A stretch of 64,000 nucleotides of DNA from Halichondria panicea (lineage: Eukaryota; Porifera; Demospongiae; Suberitida; Halichondriidae), in NCBI RefSeq assembly GCF_963675165.1, contig NC_087378.1, positions 398,562 to 462,561 on the forward strand, given 5' to 3'. The notes below the pieces were generated by a model. That model was given only the letters and a program-made list of their open reading frames with translations. It was not told where the DNA came from and made no database searches. How positions within the stretch are numbered: position 1 is the first letter of the stretch; every line of letters begins with the position of its first letter. Below, in pieces: positions 1 through 25,522 of the stretch. Both the position numbers and the translations under genes were made by a program.

Positions 1-4915
<4,915 letters not shown>

Positions 4916-5092
4916 CTTGCTTACACCAATTAGTGGCTTGTCTCCTGCACAATAGAGTCTAAGAAATGACAAGAAATGACAGCAAGCTCTTTTTATAACC
5001 TGTGCATTCCTTTCATGTATGCATCATACCAAACTTGTGACATTGCAGTATATTATCATAACAAGTCTGTGTAATATAGCATCATAATTGAT

Positions 5093-5534
5093 ATGGAATC
5101 CTTATACCCATTACAGAAATCTTGTCAACTTGCAAATATTGACAGCTATGTGCATCAAGCTGACAAGGTGCTTCGAAAGTGTGTCTCAAGGCAATTCAAG
5201 ATGCATGCTCCAGGTTATAGCATTTATAATTATGACAACAATAATTATACTGCATAGAAAATTATTACTAGTGTGGACTCCCGTATATGTAGTATTGTAT
5301 GCATGGTTGAACAACTGTAAAGATGAAATTTCTATAGGTGGAGCCATCTCCCGGGAAGATAGAGCCAAGTTAGCCAAAGATACCAATAATGTCCGTAAGA
5401 AGATTTTGGAGGAGCTGAGAAATGGTGGAATGTGTGGCAGTCAACTGGACCCCAGTGCAATAGGGCACCCACTAGAGGACAAGTTTAAAGAATTAGTTGA
5501 TGGATACTTTACCAAACTGTTAACTGAACATTAA
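5093..5534 (+). CDS. Small two-exon gene, function unknown (105 aa)
   Basis: Exon 1 5093-5213 (ATG; ends in phase 1 before GTTATA) joins exon 2 5338-5534 (acceptor TTTCTATAG, stop TAA) in one frame of 106 codons. The predicted protein is short and largely helical-looking, with many Lys/Arg/Glu residues, no signal peptide and no membrane segment; it contains YVHQADKVLRKC near residue 20 and a Gly-Gly at the splice junction. I do not recognise a family. It starts 178 bp from the FAAL-PKS start on the opposite strand, following the head-to-head pattern of the rest of the window, and ends 234 bp from the EFCAB10-like stop. Exon structure and phase agreement support a real gene, but there is no homology support. 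Confidence 0.55.
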
Positions 5535-5768
5535 TTAGGTGGTCACCACAATAATTATTTGTTTAGTAGTACTGTAATTTATAGTATCTATGGTGGTGCA
5601 ATGTTATTAACACAAAGACATAACTTGTTAATAATTGTATATATAATTATACACACATGCAGTGGACTGAATCTCAGATATAATTATAATTATATTAATA
5701 ATAGCCACAACTTAACGTATACGGGGCGTACTTCCGCTACATATATAGTGCAGTGAGAAAGTAACGTT

Positions 5769-6218
5769 CTAATTGTCAACAAAAGTAGCAGATGAATTCC
5801 TAAGAGCTACTTTAACTTCTGTCACAAATGTCTCTTGACTGATTCTGTTGAACGCTGCTCCTGCCGGGGTTTGGTTGAACTTTCTCACTCCAAGATTTCC
5901 CATAGCTTGCAAGTACTTGTCATGTGAGATATGTCCCTTGCGTGTGATGTCTAACATCCCAAACACCGACTCGAGATTTGATTCATCAAAGAGTGAGGGA
6001 GGGTCGACTTGGTCCGGGTCTTGTTTTGCTTTTTGGAGTTGTTCGATGTAGTCTTTCATGAATTGTTTCAGATTATCTGGTCTCTCATATACGAGCACGG
6101 ATGTCATGTTCTCAAACAGTTCCATTATCTTGTTCTCTTTCAAGTACTCGGCTGCTGCTTGGCTGTGCAGCTCAGCACTGTCAATGTCCTCACTTGCTAA
6201 ACTGAATGGTGGCTCCAT
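5769..6218 (-). CDS. EFCAB10: EF-hand calcium-binding domain protein 10-like
   Basis: Single coding exon of 149 residues. Residues about 20-65 (AAAEYLKENKIMELFENMT followed by ERPDNLKQFMKDYI) look like the RIIa/DPY-30-type dimerisation helix pair typical of EFCAB10 and many ciliary proteins. The second half resembles a degenerate EF-hand pair, with DITRKGHISHDKYLQAMG as the clearest loop-like stretch; acidic loop ligands are incomplete, so calcium binding is doubtful. Length matches the vertebrate family. A conserved ciliary role is inferred from family knowledge and from an RFX-like X-box plus a forkhead site in the shared promoter with the gene at 6485. Confidence 0.7.
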   Translation of the reverse strand: MEPPFSLASEDIDSAELHSQAAAEYLKENKIMELFENMTSVLVYERPDNLKQFMKDYIEQLQKAKQDPDQVDPPSLFDESNLESVFGMLDITRKGHISHDKYLQAMGNLGVRKFNQTPAGAAFNRISQETFVTEVKVALRNSSATFVDN

Positions 6219-6360
6219 TTCTGCATGTGTGAGAGAGATGTGTGACTAGCTACACTTAGCATACTTGCCACTTACCAATTCTATGTCTTTGTCTAGTATT
6301 AAACTAGAGTCTTGACAGTACTAGTACAGCTTACAGAGCTCCTTGATCCTCCTTTGATCA

Positions 6361-6387
6361 TGTAAACAAGCTAGTATCCATGGCAAC
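6361..6387. promoter_or_regulatory. Forkhead (FOXJ1-like) site plus RFX X-box-like site
   Basis: TGTAAACA at 6361-6368 is a canonical forkhead core, and GTATCCATGGCAAC at 6374-6387 matches 12 of 14 positions of the palindromic RFX X-box GTTGCCATGGCAAC, including a perfect GGCAAC half site. They sit about 145 bp upstream of the EFCAB10-like ATG and about 100 bp upstream of the gene at 6485. RFX and FOXJ1 are the established regulators of animal ciliary genes. Binding itself is inferred. Confidence 0.55.
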
Positions 6388-6484
6388 TATGCTACACGCA
6401 ATCTAACTGAGCTGTCAGTATGCAATTGCAAGTAGACTCTTATACGATTTATCCACTGTACTGGCCGGACCATAGCTGAAGATC

Positions 6485-7181
6485 ATGTCTGTTTCTCTCC
6501 CACCAATGGATGTAAACAAGGTAGCTACAGTAGATCTAGCTAACAGCTAGGGTAATTGGCTTGCTTGCTAAACTAGTAAACTAGTGAAATTGTTATTATA
6601 ATTATTATAGCAATCCTTGTTTTCTGCAGAGCACTGTGAAGTACAACCTCTTCTCAAAGCATGACAATCGGCACACACTGCAACATTGTGGGGAGTACTT
6701 TGGTCAGGGACTGGGTAAGAGAATAGACAAGGGCTCGGTACGCAATCAGCATCGCTCTGACAACCATGCCTCCTGGGGAAGTAGCCCGACATACTCGTCC
6801 ACCTACAGACAATGTTACAGTACAGACTCGAGCTTGATTAAGCACAAGAGATCACTATCAGCTACACCGTCCTCTTCGTTTGAGACTAACGAGTCATTGC
6901 TGTACAAGTTCGACGTCCTCACAAAGCCTAACTTCAGACGCTACCCACACGAACATTCTCCTGATAACCTCGTTAGCATCAAATCCGAGGACCTAGTATC
7001 AACTACATACAGTGAACAGAAACTACTGTCTAGGGCGGAGTCAGCTGACGGAGGAACTGTGCGCCACTCGAGAGATCGTCAGCATCGAGCCCGTTCTTAC
7101 ACCACCCCCCTCTATGTGCTAGCGGCTACACAACAACCTTTCCAAGGACACACCCCCTGGAAGTATTCGTACAAACAATGA
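6485..7181 (+). CDS. Unrecognised protein, possible ciliary gene (195 aa)
   Basis: Exon 1 6485-6520 encodes 12 residues (starting MSVSLPP) and is followed by GTAGCT; exon 2 6630-7181 follows TTTTCTGCAG and continues in phase 0 to a TGA. The protein is rich in Ser, Tyr, His and Arg, has no membrane segment or signal peptide, no recognisable enzyme motif, and ends with a Tyr/Trp-rich tail (PWKYSYKQ). Low-complexity, Tyr/Pro-punctuated short proteins of this kind are common among axonemal microtubule-associated proteins, and it shares a 266 bp promoter containing RFX- and forkhead-like sites with an EFCAB10-like gene. The ciliary assignment is inference from context only. Confidence 0.6.
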
Positions 7182-7374
7182 CTTGTTGTATTGCACTTAG
7201 AATTTATTTTTCAGAATTATAAATATCTTTGTGTTAATTTTTTGCCATGAATTTTTCAATGTACAAGACATCTCAACAAATTAATGAAAAGGTATCTCAT
7301 CAGAAAAGTATTATTAATTAAACATAAAAAAGCAGTGTTCTGTATACAGGTTAGGTAAGTATCTATGGTAACAG

Positions 7375-8362
7375 TTACTGGTTCTTAAATTCCTCATCCA
7401 TACACTTGGCAATGGTACTCAACTGTGTGAATGATGTACCCTCGTAGATTTGTCCTGTGCAAAAAAATCATAGTAAAGACACAACCACCACTGCTGCATG
7501 AGCTGTACACACACACACACACACACTTACAACTATGCATCCATACACACCACTGCTGATGAGCTGTACACACACACACACAGTAATGACAACTATGCAT
7601 CCATACACACCACCACTGCTGCATGAGCTGTACACACACACACACACACTTACAACTATGCATCCATACACACCACCACTGCTGCATGAGCTGTACACAC
7701 ACACACACACAGTAATGACAACTACACATGTACATGACTATACACCATGTACGCATCTATACACACAGCATCCATTTAACCACTAATCACAGGATGTACA
7801 CTCACACACTCACCAATTTTGGCGTCTCTGAAGAACTTCTCTATGGGGTACTCCTTGGTGAAGCCCACTCCAGCCACCATCTCCACACACCGCGATGCCA
7901 CTCTGTTGGCAACCTACAATAACATAAACACCAATGTCAGCTTTGTAGGGGCAATAAAGAACTTCAATATAAACACACAACAATTAAGACTCCCTGAAAG
8001 CTATGGAATGCATGTTTCCCCAAACTAAAAGTTATAGCCATTCAAATTTAAGAACAAGCCTTAACATACAGTTGAAGGCATTCACACAAAGTATAGCTAT
8101 TCACCTCAGAGGAGAAGTACTTTGCCATGGCTGCCTCCTTGACGTATGGCATTCCTTGTTCGTGCATCCTTGCTGTGTTGTACACCATTACACTGGCAAC
8201 CTCAATGTCAGTGGCCAGCTGTGCCCTCATGTGCTGCATGGCCTGGAAGTCGGCAATCTTCTGACCAAACGCCTCTCTCTCGTGGAGATAAGGGATGACA
8301 GCGTTCAGTGCACCCTTGGCCAATCCTATCATCTGTGTGTGGTGTGTGTGTGTGTGAGGGGG

Positions 8363-8399
<37 letters not shown>

Positions 8400-8402
8400 G
8401 GG

Positions 8403-8493
<91 letters not shown>

Positions 8494-10732
8494 TGTGTGT
8501 GGGGGGGGGGGTAATCATGAGGCTAGTTGACACTGTAACTGTTAAGAGGGGGTTGAGTTTGATGAAAGCTAGTGGTTCAAATATCTTACTTGAGCTCCAA
8601 TGCCAATTCTTCCCATGTTGAGGGTTTCTATGGCGTACTTGTAGCCTTTCCCAAGTTCTCCTATCACCTGTGACTCGTGTACCTGGAGGGGAGAGGCGGG
8701 CATCATACTCAATACTCGATACTCTAGCTATAATAATTATTATAATTATAAACATTTTAGGTATTCTAAATCTTAATTAGAGGGCTCAAATGCATCTTGT
8801 CAGTGAGATCCTAACTCAAGTTATAAAGTTGGAAAAATCCCCTATAACAATAACCCATACTTTTTCTCTGAGAATGGGACATTTCAATCCAAGAGCAATC
8901 ACTGATTTAAACACATCATTTAAACACATCACTAATATAAATAGCCTATATCGTTGTGCACAGAATCACTGACACAGGTACAGGAAAGTCACCTTGACAT
9001 TCTCCAGGAAGACAGGACAGGTGGAGGATGCTCGTATGCCCAGTTTGTCCTCTTTCTTGCCCACAGTCAAACCTTCACTGTCTTTGTCCACCACAAATGT
9101 CGTGATGCCCTTGTAACCCTGAGCAATAAACATACTGATTGACATACTTAGCGTCATGTTGTAATGATACAAGCTGGAATGCTTGCATACAGTAATCGCA
9201 ATGAGTGTAAAAATGTTAGTCTCTAGAGTAAGAATATTAATTTTTGTTGGAATAGTTTTAGGGTCAAAGGTGGAGGGTGTGAAAACACTTACATGTATGT
9301 ACTGACCTTATTGAAGTCGATATTGGCCATGACCATAAAGACACCTGCATGCTCTGCGTTGGTGATCCACGCTTTTTGTCCGTTCAATATCCAGTACCCC
9401 CCTTCCTTCTTAGCACTGGTCTTGAGGGCAAAGGCATCTGTCCCACAGCTAGGCTCAGAGAGACAGTAACTACCAACCTGGAGGGAAGAGAGGGTAACAA
9501 TCACGCCAAGCAGCATCAAGATGAGGACGCAAATACTTTGTTTCTGATTCGCTGTGGCTAAGCGCTAAGTTCAATGTCTTATTTGGAACACTGAATAATG
9601 GTAAATGCAGATTATTGATCATAGGAAGCCTATACAGACATTACACAAGGCTTTGATCACACACTGATTCAGAAAAAGAAAAAAATTCAAAAGTAAACTA
9701 CTCACCATTTCAGTGGTTAGTTTGGGCAGGTATTTGTTCTTGAGGTCCTCGCTGCCCCAACGCAGGAACAGCTCAGAGACAAGTGTGTTCTGTACATCAC
9801 ACAGTACGCTCACAGAGGGATCCACTTTAGCCAGCTCCTCGATTGCCAGTATGGAGGAGAAGAAAGTGGAGCCTGCACCGCCGTACTTAGGATCCACTTC
9901 AATGCACATCAACTAGAGGGGGGGGGGGTACATCAATGTATTAGCATAGGTGATACTGGACGGTCTAAAACCAAAGAAAGGGCCAATCAAATTCCCAATT
10001 TCAGGAAAACAAGTGAGTATAGTGTTTGGTCTGAAAAGCTATACAAATCCAATAAAGAGTCTATTGGAGCCTATATACTGAATACATCTTTTTTAGATAC
10101 TTTACACTCAAATTACTTCCCCTCATTATTATTATTAGTAGATTGTATTACATCATCTATTGGGTAGTGTGCATGCGGCTCACTCCATGCTCAAAGAGTC
10201 CATTGATGATGCTTTTGTCCATCTCAGATCGTTGATCCATCTCCCTAACCAGCGGCTGAATCTTCTCACGAGCAAAACGGGCAACTAGGGAAGGAATATC
10301 AGCTGGTGAATACTCTATATATAGCTGAAACCTATCCTATCCTGACTGGGTATAAATCTAGACAGGACATAATAGAATATGAGCTAATTTAGAGCAAGGG
10401 GTCACCACTGAACATCACCAGTAGCCATAATTATATCAAGGTGCATGTATAATTTTATTGATCTAGCCGCAAAACAAGTTTGGGGGTGATTATAATCATG
10501 GTTGCTTTACGAGACTACTAATGACATCGCACCAGTTTCCTTCATCATCTTCTCCTCATCAGACAGGACTGTGACAGGGTGACCTCCACCAAAGCTCCTT
10601 GCAACCAGGGGACTGAGAGCAGCTCGAGAGAGTAGTGGGTTCAGCCATGAGCCCACACATCTAGTCTGTGCAATGATACAAGAGTTACACAGGGCCTCAG
10701 TGAGTACCACCTACCAGTGTACTGGCAGCCAT
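7375..10732 (-). CDS. ACADSB: Short/branched-chain acyl-CoA dehydrogenase, mitochondrial
   Basis: Ten exons: 10732-10715, 10665-10533, 10284-10184, 9912-9706, 9477-9307, 9118-8993, 8682-8590, 8332-8105, 7913-7814 and 7454-7375, giving 418 residues (human about 432) with consistent phases. A short Arg/Ser-rich N-terminus fits a mitochondrial transit peptide. Seen: [11 protein letters not shown], the [12 protein letters not shown] flavin/substrate motif, [29 protein letters not shown], and IYEGTS, whose Glu is the position used as catalytic base in several acyl-CoA dehydrogenases. The enzyme uses FAD to desaturate 2-methylbutyryl-CoA and related acyl-CoAs in isoleucine breakdown, passing electrons to ETF. 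Match to SBCAD is clear from the order and spacing of motifs. It is the only gene before the dynactin duplication in tandem with its neighbour (HSPA9). Confidence 0.93.
7486..7720. repeat. Minisatellite, about four units of 60-64 bp
   Basis: Each unit contains CTGCTGCATGAGCTGTACAC, a short CA run, then TGACAACTATGCATCCATAC or the TTACAACTATG variant. It lies in the last intron of ACADSB. Units differ mainly in CA length. Open frames across it are repeat artefacts. Confidence 0.9.
8338..8512. repeat. (TG)n microsatellite forming the ACADSB exon 8 splice acceptor
   Basis: TG tract with two GAGGGGGCATG interruptions and a terminal G run. On the coding strand it is CA repeat running directly into CACACAG at the acceptor of exon 8 (exon begins at 8332). 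Confidence 0.95.
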
Positions 10733-11027
10733 TCTGGAGTGCACGTCTTGGACTGGAATCTAGCTAGCTAGCTCTCAGTGCAGTGGATCTGGGTTGATCA
10801 GCAAGAGTTCTTTATTTGAGAATTGACCTTGACCTTGGGGCTTTAGTATATGTGCTTTGTCTCGAGGTTATAACCTCGAGATAACTTATACACTGAGGAT
10901 TTTATCATATCAAAAACTGGGCATCAGCAATAATTTAATTTAATACAAAAACACAAAAGACATTAGAATGGAAAAGTCCCATTAGAATGGAGAGGTCTCT
11001 ATTAGCAAGAGTTGAGTGAATTTGACC

Positions 11028-14986
<3,959 letters not shown>

Positions 14987-15275
14987 CGTTGCTTCTTCTG
15001 AGGTAGATAGGTACGTGGTTTCAGAGGAGGTTGGATTTGCAGCCACGTGGAACTGTGCTGTGGACATGCGCGTTGTGTTGTGGGGGTGGGCTCATCTATC
15101 ACCCACGCAAGTGTATAATTATTGTCATTTTGAATCACATCCGTTGAGGTGGTCATGATGATTTTTTGAGGTCATATAATACAGCCCAAAGCCTACAGCT
15201 TCATAGAACCAGCTAGAATAGATACTAGTTTCTACACTGCAGTATCATCTACCATATGCATCTTTGCCAATCACT

Positions 15276-21851
<6,576 letters not shown>

Positions 21852-22165
21852 GAGATGAACTTTCCATATTCTTGCACAATAACTATAATTCCATCCATTC
21901 ATAAAAATTAATTTTTTTATTCAGACTTTTTTATATTGTACGATCCCCAATAATAATTTATCATAATTTTCTTCACTTTTAAAGTTTGTGACTTGGTCCA
22001 CTGGAGCGTCCAAAACTGGTGTACATGTATGCAATAAAAAATAAGATTGATTTTCATTTGCATGATAGACATACATGTAGCTATACAAAAAAATGCAGTT
22101 AATTAAAAAAAATATACGAATTAATAAATAATTTTACAAAATGCTGATGAAGTCAATAGTATTGA
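21852..22165. other. Convergent intergenic region, Delta/FLAD1
   Basis: AT-rich 314 bp between the Delta stop and the FLAD1 stop on the opposite strand. It contains an AATAAA at 22033. No gene seen. Confidence 0.7.
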
Positions 22166-25107
22166 CTACCTAGTTCTTCCAGCCCTCTCCAAGCCCTCGT
22201 CACTGAGCATGTAGGCAGGGAGGTAGTCGCAAAGGTCAGAGTTCAAAGCTTTAGGATTGTTAATAAGAAGGGCTGGATTGGGTAGCGTGTCCTGGACTCC
22301 ATCTAGTGAAGTGTACCTGTGTGTGTGTGTGTGTGTGGGTGTGTGGGGGGAGGTGTGTGAATAAACTAGCAGTGCACACACACACACTGACATCAGTATG
22401 AGGTAGCTATATCCTGCCTATAGACACACCCAGACGGTACTGTACATCACTCACCCTCTGTCATATAGCTTGCAGTAGGGCACTCGAAACAACTTCAGGA
22501 ACTGCCACACATCACTATAAGACCAGTCCTGTAGGTGAGGGGGTGAGGGGGTGAGGGGGGGGGGGTGAAACATTAGAGTAAGTATATTAGGGTTATAGTT
22601 ACCAGTATACAGTGGACCCTCATGTACTCTGGCCAGCTGCTATCAGTTGGGGAGAAGGGCACCAGTTTGTCTGAAAAATTTACAATGTAGTCAGAGAAGT
22701 ATAGCCTAACATTCCTTACAGTATGATTTAAGCACACACAAACACACACACACAATAGGTGTAGAGGGCTGTAGCATGCACTAAGCATACCTGAGTGTGG
22801 GTCAGTGGACCGAGTGCCCATACACACGGCCTTCAGGTGAGGGTGGGAGGACTTGAGCTCAGACAGTGCATCTCTAATACTGCCCTTGATACGAATCACA
22901 TCAAGCCCATACCTAAACATGATGTACAAGGAAGTATACAGGAAATGTTGATAAGAGAATAAACAGAAACAAGAATATTGATATGCAGTTATCAACTCAG
23001 GGGACAGACAGTAGATGCAAACACAGTGGGGTATATAGCCTAGGAGATGGGCATGTGTGTATGTACCTGAGAGAACTCTCCTCCACAAACGTCTCTGTTT
23101 CCTTAAAAGTCGTGTGATCCACAAACAGTACCTGCAACTTGCCCTCAGAGAAGTTATGGTTTCTCCTGAGAGATATTGGCATGGCTGACAGTGTGCATGC
23201 AGGTGGGTGGGATACCTACCTCTCTAAGATTGCATGCAGAAGGTAGAGGATCACTGTACAGTCCTTACCACCATTGAACGCTACACATATCTCGTTGAAA
23301 CTGTACGAGTAGGAAAATAATAAGTTAACAAACTTGTGCTTTGTTACTGAAGGCACACCACACTGTACCTGTACTTGTCCAAGAGGCTCTCTAGTATGGC
23401 TACTGACTTGTGCAGTCGCTGACAGAGTCTACCAACTAGAGTGAATTGATTGGAGGGCAATCGGTCAAACATCCACGATACCACCTTCCTGTGATCAGAA
23501 ATATAAAGAAACATCTCTGTCACTGCTGTGGTATAAACCCTGCTACTATATATGATCAAGAATTCAATTAAGAGAAGTGCTTATGTGATATTATTAAACA
23601 TTGTACCTCGACTCCATAAGAGAGGTGTCCGTGTGACTGTAGTTATCTTTGGCCGACATCATTACGTCTGCAATGGTGGGAACAGTAAATGTTACATGCT
23701 CATCGCTATTACCATGGCACTCACCCACTGGCAGTGAGAGCAGCAGTCTGGAGTATGCCTGCAAAAGGAAGGGAATGTAAGAGCTAATTTTATACTGAAG
23801 ATTGGTGCTGAAAAAATCTAACAACGGCTATAATTATACAGAATAACACGCACACTTTTCAGAATGGTTGAAGACGAAAGTTGTGAATTCATCATGAATG
23901 TATAACCCTGTATCTCTTACCTTGTCAACTTGTTCCCTATTGTCTGACTCGAAGGTGATCTTGACAAGATGGTTCATGGTTGAGGTGACGGAGACGTTGG
24001 GATAAGAGCCCAGCTGTACATCAGGGTACTCTGCCTGTACTCTGGTGAGGGGATCTGCTAACATGTCCTCATCACAGCTGAAGAAGAACTCTCGTAGGAA
24101 GAACCGAGTGTTACTGATGCTGTACAGGTCCTGGGGGGGGGGGACAAGGTTGGTCTTGGTGAGAGCATTACGCTCAGTATATGATAAGTACGATCTGGTA
24201 TTTATAAATAACACTGTGCATCAATGCAATAACACTGAGCACCAATCCAATAACATAATACCACAGGTAGCATGCTAGTTTCATTTTTAAGACCGTTTTC
24301 AAAGGGCTATAAAATATTTTCACGAACCTTGCAACTCTGAAATATTCCTCGGACCAAGCTTGGCACACCAGGATAGCAATGCACATTCCTGACCACCATT
24401 AGTAGAAAGAAGAAGTGTCCATTGTCGTCAGTTTGATTGTAGATCTTTGTTGATTTCGGTACCATTACCATCTTTTTCCAGCCAGAATCGGTGTCACTGA
24501 AGCTATCAATGCTGAGAGCTTGGAGGACCTCGGGATGTGGGTGGAGCTCCTCCCCAAACGCCATGCCAACCGCTATAGGGGGAAGCAATATGCTCAGACA
24601 ATATTCGTGCCAATTCACTCACACCGTACTAATGTTTAGGATGAATATCACTAACTGCATACACTTTAAGCCTAATAATTGTATAATGATTTCGCGGTAA
24701 TGACGTTATATATGAGAGTACACCAGATCACTCACCTTCCATAGTGACATCATCGTGTGTGGGCCCAATACCCCCTGTGGTGAACACGAAATCATAGAGG
24801 GGGGCCATTCTCTTCACCTCCTCTGCTATACCGGAGAGGTCATCAGCCACTACGCTTATCCGGCCCACACGCACACCCAGCTCCCACAGCTGCTGACACA
24901 GGTAGTGAGAGTTAATGTCCTGTACATGACCTTTCAGAACCTCATCTCCTATGACTGGACAAGGTTAAGGGTCATAGTGATATATTGTCATGATGATCCT
25001 ATATACTGGTAGGCAGTATTCAATAGTGATTATCTAGCTAGCTAGTGATACATTTCCTTACTGATTATCCCAGCAGTAACTTTACTTCTCTTGGGTTGCT
25101 CTGACAT
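22166..25107 (-). CDS. FLAD1: FAD synthase (molybdopterin-binding-like plus PAPS reductase-like)
   Basis: Thirteen exons: 25107-25062, 24954-24736, 24572-24328, 24130-23921, 23758-23725, 23667-23607, 23488-23369, 23300-23220, 23165-23067, 22912-22791, 22670-22603, 22528-22455 and 22316-22166, giving 509 residues in phase throughout. The N-terminal MoCF/MoaB-like domain has [16 protein letters not shown] and [13 protein letters not shown]; the C-terminal adenylyltransferase domain has [10 protein letters not shown] (P-loop of the PAPS reductase fold), a GTRSTDP-type loop, and [12 protein letters not shown] followed by [13 protein letters not shown]. It converts FMN and ATP to FAD, which the neighbouring acyl-CoA dehydrogenase needs, though no linkage is implied. 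It is divergent from the RasGEF gene across 415 bp. Confidence 0.94.
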
Positions 25108-25213
25108 TGTCCTGGAGTCGAGTATGATAATAATGCTAGCATGCAAGGGGCTAGGCTTACGTTATCAACTTCAGACTTTGGAAACCACGCCTTTTATTCC
25201 TTCTAGAAAGGCG

Positions 25214-25235
25214 TGACGTCATGCCTACCGGAAGT
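25214..25235. promoter_or_regulatory. CRE and ETS sites in the FLAD1/RasGEF divergent promoter
   Basis: TGACGTCA at 25214-25221 is a perfect CREB/ATF palindrome, and CCGGAAGT at 25228-25235 is an ETS/GABP core. Both are frequent in TATA-less bidirectional animal promoters. They lie between the ATGs at 25107 (-) and 25523 (+). Functional use is inferred. Confidence 0.55.
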
Positions 25236-25522
25236 GATTGCAGCGGAGATGATCAGCCCCACCCCTCTTCTGCAGTAACTGCTGAATCAGCAAACATAAC
25301 GCTATTCATTTGCCACCACCCACGTTGAGGTAGGCCCCTAGCAATTACAATTATCTCATAAAGTGGGCGGAGAGGCCACATCTAACACCTAAATCTGTAA
25401 ACAAGCCACTATATCTAGCTAGCTGAGCTGAAATATCCAATACAGTGCATGCTATTGACACACAAGAACTGGAGCATCTTTGCAGCAGCTGCAGGTACCA
25501 GCATAGACAAGTCTAGTCCAGC

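Noticed and set aside
4916..4972. Extended N-terminus for the FAAL protein
   Set aside because: It begins with TTG and crosses an acceptor-like TTGTGCAG; the first ATG in frame is at 4915.
7486..7720. Repeat-rich reading frames read as a secreted repeat protein
   Set aside because: It is a minisatellite inside the last ACADSB intron; frames change between units.
15264..15275. Upstream start for the Delta-like gene
   Set aside because: The codon there is TTG; the ATG at 15276 directly begins a good signal peptide.
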